From: Pseudoflavonifractor sp902362925
Lineage (GTDB): Bacteria; Bacillota; Clostridia; Oscillospirales; Oscillospiraceae
Assembly: GCA_902362925.1 (NCBI GenBank)
Contig: CABIYL010000005.1
Direction: 5' to 3' (one strand)
Length of the DNA: 64,000 nt
Shown: one piece after another, positions 1 to 7,578 of the stretch
Layout: every line of letters starts with the position of its first letter
Position numbering within the stretch: position 1 is the first letter of the stretch
Position numbers and translations under genes: made by a program
The notes under the pieces: generated by a model
The model's database searches: none
The model's input: only the letters and a program-made list of their open reading frames with translations
What the model was told of the DNA's origin: nothing

Positions 1-13
1 CCTTTCTTTTCAT
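1..13 (-). CDS. 5' end of a gene leaving the window
   Basis: Only the start is visible. On the minus strand GGGAGG is followed after a short spacer by ATG and codons reading M-K-R-K. The basic start would suit an exported protein, but four codons are too few to assign anything. Confidence 0.5.
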
Positions 14-220
14 AGTAACCTCCCAGATTCCGGAATGTTTGCCCGCTGCCGTCTGTATACGGCTGGGGCAGGTGCGCTGTGGCTTCTGCGGTATGTTCCC
101 CCTTTCCTTGTGACGCTGCCGGATTGTGTCCGGGCACGCTTCGCCTGCAAGTATAGCAGACGAAAGCGGGAAAATTTCGTGTGCTCCTCAAACGGTTCCT
201 TTCGGCCCCGAAACGGATCG

Positions 221-262
221 GGAAAAACAAAAGACCCCGGACGGCGTTTGCCGTCCGGGGTC
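221..262 (-). terminator. Rho-independent terminator of the histidine kinase gene
   Basis: Perfect 13-bp stem (233-245 with 250-262) around a 4-base loop. Read on the minus strand it is followed by a T-rich run and lies 12 bases after the kinase stop codon. Confidence 0.9.
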
Positions 263-274
263 AGAAAGCGGGAT

Positions 275-1321
275 TCAGTTGGAGGGGATGGCGATGGTGA
301 CCCGCAGCAGGAACAGATTGCGCTCCGTGCTGATAAAAAGCTGGCCGCCGTACTTTTTGGCGGCGTAGCGGATGTTCTTGATGCCGAAGCCGTGGTAGCC
401 GTTGTTCTCCTTGGTGGTGACCGGCAGGCCGTCCTCAAAGGTGAGCGCCTGCTCGTAGTAGTTCTCAAACTGGAAGAGGAGCAGTCCGCCCCTGGCCCAC
501 ACGGACACCGCAATGACCCGCTTCTCCGGGTCGGGCAGCTGGATGACGCTCTCAATGGCGTTGTCCAGGGCGTTGCCGAAGATGGTGTAGATATCGGTGC
601 TGTCCAGGAAGGCGAGAGGGCGGCCGTCGGCCACGCAGGTCAGGTTGATCTGGTGGGCCTCGCAGTACAGGCTCTTCTCGGTGAGCACTGTGTCCAGCAC
701 CTCGTTGCCCGTGACCAGGGTGGAGTCGTAGATGTGGATGGACTCCTCCAGCTCGGAGAGATACCGCTCCCGATCGGCGCCGCCGCCGGGCCGCAGGGAG
801 GAGAGCTGGTGCTTCAGGTCGTGGCACTTCCGGTTGATGATGTCAATGTTCTCCTTGGTGATGCGGTACTGATCCTTCTGCTGGTCCCGCAGGTACTGCT
901 GGAGCACCACCTCACGCTCCAGCTGGAGCTGCTTGACCTGGCTGACCTGGACCCACAGGAAGAACAGGCAGCAGAACATGGCGTACAGCCGGCAGATAAG
1001 GAGCAGGTCCGGGTTTCCCGCGGCGGAGGCCCGGCTGGTGGCCAGACTGAGCACCAGCACCACCGCCAGAATGACCACCACCGAGAAGAGGACCCGGCGG
1101 GTGTCCAGATGATAGCGGGCGTCCCCGGCCAGCAGAAAGCCCACCGGAAACTGGAGGGAGGAGAGGGGCTGGAGGGTCACCACCGCCACGCAGGCCAGAA
1201 AGCCCAGCGCCAGCCGCCAATGGGCATGGCTGCGCTTCTTCAGGGGCCAGAAAAACAGCATACAGCACACAAGCAGCTCCATGGTAAATTTGGACCGGTC
1301 CAGGAAATCCGCTAAGGTCAT
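275..1321 (-). CDS. GHKL-type sensor histidine kinase (AgrC/CitA-like)
   Basis: Membrane sensor kinase of 348 aa. The N-terminal ~125 residues hold several hydrophobic segments, followed by a coiled stretch and a C-terminal catalytic half. Visible motifs are the H-box CHDLKHQL, the N-box NALDNAIES and the G-box GFGIKN, typical of peptide-pheromone receptor kinases. The chosen ATG (1319-1321) shares one base with the stop of the LytTR regulator (TGATG), so the two are translationally coupled. Longer upstream readings of the frame run through the regulator gene and are not credible. The signal is unknown: no AgrD-like peptide or AgrB gene is visible nearby. Confidence 0.9.
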   Translation of the reverse strand: MTLADFLDRSKFTMELLVCCMLFFWPLKKRSHAHWRLALGFLACVAVVTLQPLSSLQFPVGFLLAGDARYHLDTRRVLFSVVVILAVVLVLSLATSRASAAGNPDLLLICRLYAMFCCLFFLWVQVSQVKQLQLEREVVLQQYLRDQQKDQYRITKENIDIINRKCHDLKHQLSSLRPGGGADRERYLSELEESIHIYDSTLVTGNEVLDTVLTEKSLYCEAHQINLTCVADGRPLAFLDSTDIYTIFGNALDNAIESVIQLPDPEKRVIAVSVWARGGLLLFQFENYYEQALTFEDGLPVTTKENNGYHGFGIKNIRYAAKKYGGQLFISTERNLFLLRVTIAIPSN

Positions 1322-2052
1322 CACCGTCCGCCACCTCCGTAGTAGGCCGCCACTGCAGCTAAAAATTCCTCCCGCCGCCGCCGGGAGATGAGCAGCTGTT
1401 CGCCGCCCACCACTGCAAAATTGCCCTTGATCTCCGCCACATGGCGCAGATTGACCAGATATCCCTTGTTGCACCGGGCAAAATTGGCCCCCGCCAGCGT
1501 CTCCTCCATACCGGACAGGGTGCCCGGCATGGTGTACACCCGTCCTGCGGTGTGGATCTGGAGCTGGTGGTCGATGACCTCAATATAGGTGATCCCGTGG
1601 GTGGACAGGCGGAGCATGCCGTCCTCCGTGGGCACCAGCAGGCTCCGCTGCTCCCGGCTCTGCAGGGTGGCCACCACCTTGTCCATCTTCAGGGCAAAGG
1701 CGAAGTAGCTCACCGGCTTGAGTACAAAGTCCAGGGCACCCACCTCATAGCCCTTGATGGCGTATTTGGCCATATTGGTGATGAAAATCATGATCACGTC
1801 CGGGTCCACCGCCCGGATGCGGCCCGCCGCCGACATGCCATCCAGATGGGGCATCTCAATGTCCAGCAGGAGCACGTCATAGATGGGGGTGTAGCACTCC
1901 ACCGCCTCGGCTCCGTCGGCGTACACCGTCACCTCAACGGTCACCCCGGCCGACTTCTCGTACCGGTCCAGGTAGGAGCGGAGCAGCTCCACCGCCTTGG
2001 GGTCGTCCTCCACAATGGCAACACGAATCAAGCGCAACGCCTCATCTCCCAT
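1321..2052 (-). CDS. LytTR-family response regulator
   Basis: Response regulator of 243 aa and partner of the GHKL kinase. The receiver domain shows the acidic pair in VEDD, the phosphoacceptor in LLLDIEMP and the conserved lysine in LKP. The C-terminal ~100 residues are a LytTR DNA-binding domain (RCNKGYLVNLRHV, and a terminal ISRRRREEF strand-helix). Start chosen at the ATG at 2052 because AGAGGA precedes it; the frame stays open a further 36 codons upstream without a ribosome binding site. LytTR regulators usually bind pairs of 9-bp repeats; I did not find a convincing pair here. Confidence 0.9.
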   Translation of the reverse strand: MGDEALRLIRVAIVEDDPKAVELLRSYLDRYEKSAGVTVEVTVYADGAEAVECYTPIYDVLLLDIEMPHLDGMSAAGRIRAVDPDVIMIFITNMAKYAIKGYEVGALDFVLKPVSYFAFALKMDKVVATLQSREQRSLLVPTEDGMLRLSTHGITYIEVIDHQLQIHTAGRVYTMPGTLSGMEETLAGANFARCNKGYLVNLRHVAEIKGNFAVVGGEQLLISRRRREEFLAAVAAYYGGGGR

Positions 2053-2120
2053 GCTATCCTCTGCCGATATTAATATGGAAGAGAAAATAGCACAAGCGTA
2101 CTTGAAAAAGGGAGAGAAAA

Positions 2121-2149
2121 ATGCCCCGAAGGACAGACCTTCGGGGCAT
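2121..2149 (-). terminator. Rho-independent terminator of the SLH protein gene
   Basis: Inverted repeat ATGCCCCGAAGG (2121-2132) with CCTTCGGGGCAT (2138-2149). A pyrimidine/T-rich tail follows on the minus strand. It separates the SLH gene from the downstream two-component operon. Confidence 0.85.
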
Positions 2150-2170
2150 AAAAGAGGCAAAACGGAGGAA

Positions 2171-2791
2171 TCAGCCGGCGGCAGGGGTCAGCATGCGCAC
2201 CAGGATGACGGCCAGCTCGGCCCGGGTGGTGTAGCCCAGAGGGCTGAGGGTGCCGGCGCTGGTGCCGGTGATAAGTCCGGCGCCCACGGCGTGCTTCATG
2301 CCGTCCACCGCCCACTTGGACACCTTGTCCCCGTCGGGGTAGAGGCTGAGGACGCCCTCGGCCAGAACGTGGCCCTTATAATAGGTATAGCGGCTGAGGA
2401 ACAGGGCCAGCTGCTCCCGGGTCACCAGGTCGTTTGCGCCCAGGCGGCCGTCGCTGTATCCGTCGGCAATCTGGGTCTCTCTGGCCCAGCGGGTGGCCTT
2501 GTCGCACCAGCTGCCAGTCGCCACGTCGGGGAAGCCGGTCTGGCTAGTGGGCTCGGGACAGCCCTCCATCCGCCACAGCACCGTGATGACAGTGGCACGG
2601 GTCACATAGGCGTTGGGGGCAAAAGAGGTGGAATTGGTGCCGTTCATCAGGCCCTTGTCCGTCACGGTCTGCACCGCTTCGGCATACCAGGCAGTGTCCT
2701 TTACATCACTATAATCAGAGGCCCAGGCCATGGGGGTCAGGCACAGCGCCAGGCTCAGGGCGCACAGAGAGGCGAGAATTTTGCGTTTCAT
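2171..2791 (-). CDS. S-layer homology (SLH) domain protein
   Basis: Secreted 206-aa protein. Residues 1-25 form a signal peptide (MKRK, hydrophobic core, AWA cleavage context). The rest is three SLH repeats starting near residues 26, 89 and 150, with typical GxxxGxxxGxFxPNxxxTRAxxxxxL-like signatures such as FAPNAYVTRATV and YTTRAELAVILVRM. SLH repeats bind secondary cell-wall polymers. With no other domain it is essentially a free anchor module. It is followed by a strong terminator, so probably monocistronic. Confidence 0.9.
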   Translation of the reverse strand: MKRKILASLCALSLALCLTPMAWASDYSDVKDTAWYAEAVQTVTDKGLMNGTNSTSFAPNAYVTRATVITVLWRMEGCPEPTSQTGFPDVATGSWCDKATRWARETQIADGYSDGRLGANDLVTREQLALFLSRYTYYKGHVLAEGVLSLYPDGDKVSKWAVDGMKHAVGAGLITGTSAGTLSPLGYTTRAELAVILVRMLTPAAG

Positions 2792-2897
2792 GGGGGTGGT
2801 ACACCTGCTTCCGTTAAAATCGAGGCAAGTATACCATAATAATTTTACAAATTTGTGAACGGCCGCTCATTTTGTCAAAACGCCGTAAAATCCGCCC

Positions 2898-3173
2898 CTA
2901 TCGCAGGGCCCAGGAGAGCATGAGCAGCAGCCCGAAGCCGGGTGCGCCCAGTACCCCCAGCACCAGGGCGTTGAACAGGTTGACCCCAAGGGTCACGCCG
3001 ATGAGGCCGCCCACCTTGCCGAACAGCCACAGGACGGCCAGCCCTACGCCGGTGCGGCCCAGCAGCCGCAGCAGGCTCTTGATGGGCTTTCCCAGGGCGG
3101 CCATGGCCACCACCAGCACCAGACCGCCCAGAAGCCAGGGGAGCATATTCACCAGGGATTCCACAGCGTTCAC
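2898..3173 (-). CDS. bofA: Pro-sigma-K processing inhibitor BofA family protein
   Basis: Small membrane protein of 91 aa with two or three hydrophobic segments and the family hallmark GVNLFNALVLGVLGAPG near the C terminus. In Bacillus subtilis BofA holds the SpoIVFB protease inactive in the outer forespore membrane. In Clostridia the family is common, while the sigma-K pathway varies. It lies just downstream of a DUF2508 gene, the same yaaL-bofA pairing as in Bacillus, which supports the call. Confidence 0.88.
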   Translation of the reverse strand: MNAVESLVNMLPWLLGGLVLVVAMAALGKPIKSLLRLLGRTGVGLAVLWLFGKVGGLIGVTLGVNLFNALVLGVLGAPGFGLLLMLSWALR

Positions 3174-3219
3174 CTCTGCGCAAAGTCTGCCGGAACCCGG
3201 GCGGCGGGGCAGGATGCCC

Positions 3220-3471
3220 CTATCTTCTCAGCGGTGTGCCGTCCATCTCCTTGACCCGGCGGAGCAGGTAGGAGTAGCGGGCCTGGAGGGCGTTGATTTC
3301 AAACACATAGGATTCGATGAGGTCCGGGTCCCGGGCCGAGTTGAAGCCGGAGTAGGCCTGGGCGATGAGGGTGCGGGTGCGGGCGAGTCCTTCCAGCAGC
3401 TCATCACGCTCTTCGTCCTGGGGTGTGGGGTGCTTTTTGCAAAACGGCAGGGTCCTGGCGGATTCAGCCAT
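3220..3471 (-). CDS. DUF2508 (YaaL-like) protein
   Basis: Small acidic, helical, soluble protein of 83 aa, rich in E, L, R and Y, with a central YSGFNSARDPDLIESYVFEI segment. It matches the DUF2508/YaaL family normally found immediately before bofA. The ATG at 3471 was chosen because AAAGGAGG lies 8 bases upstream; the frame opens 20 codons further without a ribosome binding site. Molecular function is not known. Confidence 0.8.
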   Translation of the reverse strand: MAESARTLPFCKKHPTPQDEERDELLEGLARTRTLIAQAYSGFNSARDPDLIESYVFEINALQARYSYLLRRVKEMDGTPLRR

Positions 3472-3872
3472 GGGACCGGCCTCCTTTCCGTATGGTGAAG
3501 TACTGATACAGTCTATTTTCATTCTGGACAAATATGACAGGCTTTATACCAGAAATAACCATACATGTCCGGCGGCAAACGGCACATACTACACTCGGAC
3601 AAGGCATAGCGCACCTCCTCTCTTTTTAAGCCGGTGCCCGGCAGGGCCCGCCCAATCGGGCGGACCCCTGCCCCACGGCGAAAGGCGAAAAGGGAAGGAC
3701 GTGCCGGGAACGGCGGCAAAAGCCGCCCCGCCCGCAGAAAAAACAGCCCTGTCCCGTCCGGCGCAGTGGGAGACAAGGGATCCTCCCGCCGGATGAGCAA
3801 AAGCAGCCGGGGCCGTCTCTCAAAAGGGACGGTCCCGGCTCTTTTCCATCCTCACCCGCCGCCGCCCTTTCC
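3472..3872. other. Intergenic region between divergent bofA and topoisomerase units
   Basis: About 400 bases without a credible gene. It contains GC-rich hairpins, the best being 3805-3817 with 3828-3840 (13 bp, one G-T pair) followed by CTTTTCC. Open frames on both strands here have no ribosome binding site and no recognisable protein. Confidence 0.5.
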
Positions 3873-3902
3873 TTGACAGGAGGGGCAAATTGGAGATAAA
3901 AT
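3873..3902 (+). promoter_or_regulatory. Probable sigma-A promoter of the topoisomerase operon
   Basis: TTGACA at 3873-3878 and TAAAAT at 3897-3902 with an 18-base spacer, 38 bases before the parE-like start codon. Confidence 0.6.
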
Positions 3903-3939
3903 AATACAATGTAAAACTGTGTAATGCGAGGAGAAAGCA

Positions 3940-5922
3940 ATGGCCAAAGCCAGCAAAACCTACGGCAACGAGTCCATTTCCGCCCTCAAGGGCGCCGACC
4001 GGGTGCGCAAGCGCCCGGCTGTTATCTTCGGCTCCGACGGGCTGGAGGGCTGCGAACACGCCGTATTTGAAATTTTGTCCAACGCCATCGACGAGGCCCG
4101 TGAGGGCCACGGCAGCGTCATCACTGTCACCCGGTACGAGGACAAGTCCATCGAGGTGGAGGACTTCGGCCGGGGCTGCCCCGTGGACTGGAACGAGAAG
4201 GAGCAGAAGTACAACTGGGAGCTGGTGTTCTGTGAGCTGTACGCCGGCGGCAAGTACAACAACAACGACGGCGACAACTACGAATACTCCCTGGGCCTCA
4301 ACGGCCTGGGCTCCTGCGCCACCCAGTACGCCAGCGAGTACTTTGACGCAGTCATCCACCGGGACGGCTTTGAGTACACCCTCCACTTTGAGAAGGGCGA
4401 GAACATCGGCGGCCTGAAAAAGGAGCCCTACACCGGCAAAAAAACCGGCTCCAAATTCCGCTGGAAGCCCGACCTGGAGGTCTTTACCGATATCAGCATC
4501 CCGGTGGAGTACTACCTGGACGTGATGAAGCGTCAGGCCGTGGTCAACGCGGGGGTCACCTTCCGGTTCCGCAACCAGGTGGGCAGCAAGTTCGAGACCA
4601 CCGAGTTCAAGTACGACAACGGCATTGAGGACTATGTGAAGGAGCTGGCGGGGGAGAATCCCCTGACCCAGCCCGTGTTCTGGCAGACCGAGCGCAAGGG
4701 CCGGGACCGGGAGGACAAGCCGGAGTACAAGGTGAAGCTGAGTGTGTCCTTCTGCTTCTCCAACGCGGTCCAGATCATCGAGCACTACCACAACTCCTCC
4801 TGGCTGGAGCACGGCGGCAGCCCGGAGAAGGCCATGCGCTCCGCCTTTGTCTCCGCCATCGACGGCTACCTGAAGGCCCAGGGCAAGTACCAGAAGAGCG
4901 AGAGCAAGATCACCTGGAACGACATCCAGGACTGCCTTATCCTGGTGAGCAACAACTTCTCCACCCAGACCTCCTACGAGAACCAGACCAAAAAGGCCAT
5001 CAACAACAAGTTCGTCCAGGAGGCCATGACCGAGTTCCTCAAGAGCCAGATGGAGGTCTACTTCATCGAGAATCCCTTTGACGCCCAGAAGATTGGCGAG
5101 CAGGTGCTCATCAACAAGCGGGCCAGAGAGAACGCGGAGAAGGCCCGGCTCAACATTAAGAAGAAGCTGACCGGCAGCATGGATATCTCCAACCGGGTGC
5201 AGAAGTTTGTGGACTGCCGCACCAAGGACACCGAGCGCCGGGAGCTCTACATCGTGGAGGGCGACTCCGCTATGGGCGCGGTCAAGCTGAGCCGGGACGC
5301 CGAATTTCAGGGCATCATGCCCGTCCGGGGCAAGATTCTCAACTGCCTCAAGGCCGACTACGCCAAGATTTTCAAGAGCGAGATCATTACCGACCTCTTG
5401 AAAGTGCTGGGCTGCGGCGTGGAGGTCAACGACAAGCACGCCAAGGACATGGCCACCTTTGACCTGATGAACCTGCGGTGGAACAAGGTGGTCATCTGTA
5501 CCGATGCCGACGTGGACGGCTTCCAGATCCGCACCCTGATTCTGACCATGCTCTACCGCCTTACCCCCACCCTCATCCAGCGGGGGTATGTGTATATCGC
5601 CGAGTCCCCCCTGTACGAGATCAACTGCAAGGAAAAGACCTGGTTTGCCTACTCCGACAAGGAGAAGAACGACATTGTGGCCTCCCTGGAGGGGAAAAAG
5701 TACACCGTCCAGCGGTCCAAGGGTCTGGGCGAGAACGAGCCGGACATGATGTGGCTCACCACCATGAATCCGGAGACCCGGCGCCTCATCAAGGTCATGC
5801 CCGAGGACGTGGAGCGCACCGCCCAGGTCTTCGACCTGCTGCTGGGAGACAATCTCCAGGGCAGAAAGGACCACATTGCAGAAAACGGGTATAAATATCT
5901 GGAACTGGCGGATATTTCTTAA
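3940..5922 (+). CDS. parE: Type IIA topoisomerase subunit B, divergent ParE/GyrB-like
   Basis: ATPase/TOPRIM subunit of a DNA topoisomerase, 660 aa. The GHKL ATPase region shows EILSNAIDEA (ATP-site Asn48), EDFGRG (Asp75) and GLNGLG (119-124). The usual GLHGVGxSVVNALS motif is replaced by GLNGLGSCATQY, so it is far from mainstream GyrB. The TOPRIM domain shows EGDSA (Glu440) and DADVDG (Asp522, 524, 526). Starts at ATG after GAGGAG. The matching A subunit lies 1.6 kb downstream, separated by an unrelated exported-protein gene. Topoisomerase IV rather than gyrase is inferred from the partner, which lacks a GyrA box. Confidence 0.85.
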   Translation: MAKASKTYGNESISALKGADRVRKRPAVIFGSDGLEGCEHAVFEILSNAIDEAREGHGSVITVTRYEDKSIEVEDFGRGCPVDWNEKEQKYNWELVFCELYAGGKYNNNDGDNYEYSLGLNGLGSCATQYASEYFDAVIHRDGFEYTLHFEKGENIGGLKKEPYTGKKTGSKFRWKPDLEVFTDISIPVEYYLDVMKRQAVVNAGVTFRFRNQVGSKFETTEFKYDNGIEDYVKELAGENPLTQPVFWQTERKGRDREDKPEYKVKLSVSFCFSNAVQIIEHYHNSSWLEHGGSPEKAMRSAFVSAIDGYLKAQGKYQKSESKITWNDIQDCLILVSNNFSTQTSYENQTKKAINNKFVQEAMTEFLKSQMEVYFIENPFDAQKIGEQVLINKRARENAEKARLNIKKKLTGSMDISNRVQKFVDCRTKDTERRELYIVEGDSAMGAVKLSRDAEFQGIMPVRGKILNCLKADYAKIFKSEIITDLLKVLGCGVEVNDKHAKDMATFDLMNLRWNKVVICTDADVDGFQIRTLILTMLYRLTPTLIQRGYVYIAESPLYEINCKEKTWFAYSDKEKNDIVASLEGKKYTVQRSKGLGENEPDMMWLTTMNPETRRLIKVMPEDVERTAQVFDLLLGDNLQGRKDHIAENGYKYLELADIS

Positions 5923-5998
5923 GCGGACAAGTTCATAGACAGCGGACCGCCGGGAAACGGTCACCGAAAGGACAAACGGAAATGGGGAGGTTTTTGTA

Positions 5999-7561
5999 AT
6001 GAAAAGGACCCTTGCACTGTTCCTGTCCCTGGCACTGGCGCTGACCCTGATTGCCCCGTCCCTGACCGCCTCCGCGGCCGATGTGCAGCCCACGCCCCCC
6101 GACTGGTGTCCGGCGGAGGAGTACGTGGTGTTCCCCGACAGCCAGGCCTATGAGGCCGACACCTGGGAAAAGATTCTCTCCCTGCGGGCCCACGCGGCGG
6201 CGGGCAACCTGGAGCCGGTCAGCGGCGTGGACACGGTGCTCTTCAACCGGCTGCGGGAGCTCCAGCGGATGACCACCGATCCGGGTGTCCGGTTCGAGCT
6301 GGGACTGCTGTCGGTCAAATTCGCCCTCAACGCCGCCGCCAAGGGGGAGAAGGTGTCCCCCAGCAGCGACTTTGAGATGGCGGCCACCTATGCCGGCGGC
6401 CAGGAGCCTGCCACCTACCTGTGCTACCTGTGGAACGCCCGGCTGGCCCTGGCCTCCCGGGATATCACCACCGGCCTGGAGGGCGGGCTGGGCTGGTATG
6501 TGGGAGCGCTGGAGTACCTGCTGTCCTATGAGCAGTTCACCATGGAGGACGTCTATAACAGCGTGCTCACCGGCATCATCCCGGCCCAGCGGCTCAGCTA
6601 CGCCAAAAACCTGATTTTCGTCACCCTGGACGGCACCGTGGTCCACCCCAGGTCGGTGCGCCTGAGCGCCGACTACCTGGACACCACCACCGCTCAGGCC
6701 CGCTACCAGCGCACCATGGTCCCCGTCCGGCGGCTGGCCGAGCTGATGGGCGCAACAGTGGACTATGACGCCCAGACGGGCAACATCACCATCCGCCGGG
6801 CGGAGGACGTGTTCGTCATGACTCTGGGCAGCACCCAGGCCACCCGCAACGGCGACCCCTTCCAGATGGACGTGGCCCCCTACGCCGAGAACAACCGCAC
6901 CTATATCCCCATCCGCTACATCGCCGAATTTTTCGGCCAGAAGGTGGAGTGGCTGGCGGATCAGCAGCACGTCCGCATTACCGAGGACAAGAGCGTGGCG
7001 GAGGGCTCCAACCTGGAACGCTGGGCCCTGGCCATGAGCGCTGTGCTCAACTATGAGAACAACCCCGGCGAGGCCATGCTCTTCGGCGGCAAGCAGCGCT
7101 TCGGCACCGATCCAGTGGGGGGAACCAACACCAACCGGCTGCAGATGACCGGTCCGGACATGGGCCGCAAGATTCTGCGGGAGGGCTGGGGCATCATTGA
7201 CCGGGCCGCCCTGCTGGACATGGCCACGGTCCTGAGTGGCAGCAGCCACGCCTGGGACCTGTTCCGGGTGAGCACCCTGGCCCAGTGGGGCTATCTGGCG
7301 GGCTTTGTAACCTACCGTGAAGCCCTGGCCATGGTGGAACCGGCCGCCATCGGGGTGTATGAGCGGTACGACAGCTGGAAGGAGGCCTACACGGACTACC
7401 TGACCGGCTGGGTGGAGTGGTCTGGCCAGGACGCGGCCGACGTCTGGCAGACCAGCCGGGGCCAGCTCTACCAGACCATTCTGGAGGACCCGGCCATGGC
7501 CCATATTCTGGACGATACCCTGTTCCGTGACGGCGTGATTGGACTGCCCGACGGAAACTGA
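5999..7561 (+). CDS. Exported protein with copper-amine-oxidase N-like domain
   Basis: Secreted protein of 520 aa. Residues 1-25 are a signal peptide (MKRTLALFLSLALAL, cleavage near ASA). Residues about 220-335 match the 'copper amine oxidase N-terminal / stalk' module, with the paired signatures MVPVRRLAELMGATVDYD and TYIPIRYIAEFFGQKVEW. The flanking helical regions (30-210, 340-520) are not recognised. Despite the domain name these proteins carry no oxidase active site; they are extracellular binding modules common in Firmicutes. The gene sits in the same direction 76 bases after parE and 17 bases before parC, so it is presumably cotranscribed with them. No role in topology is implied. Confidence 0.8.
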   Translation: MKRTLALFLSLALALTLIAPSLTASAADVQPTPPDWCPAEEYVVFPDSQAYEADTWEKILSLRAHAAAGNLEPVSGVDTVLFNRLRELQRMTTDPGVRFELGLLSVKFALNAAAKGEKVSPSSDFEMAATYAGGQEPATYLCYLWNARLALASRDITTGLEGGLGWYVGALEYLLSYEQFTMEDVYNSVLTGIIPAQRLSYAKNLIFVTLDGTVVHPRSVRLSADYLDTTTAQARYQRTMVPVRRLAELMGATVDYDAQTGNITIRRAEDVFVMTLGSTQATRNGDPFQMDVAPYAENNRTYIPIRYIAEFFGQKVEWLADQQHVRITEDKSVAEGSNLERWALAMSAVLNYENNPGEAMLFGGKQRFGTDPVGGTNTNRLQMTGPDMGRKILREGWGIIDRAALLDMATVLSGSSHAWDLFRVSTLAQWGYLAGFVTYREALAMVEPAAIGVYERYDSWKEAYTDYLTGWVEWSGQDAADVWQTSRGQLYQTILEDPAMAHILDDTLFRDGVIGLPDGN

Positions 7562-7578
7562 AAGAGGATTGATCACCA

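Noticed and set aside
3805..3840. Hairpin 3805-3840 as a firm terminator
   Set aside because: No credible plus-strand gene ends upstream and the T tract is weak, so it is reported only within the intergenic entry.
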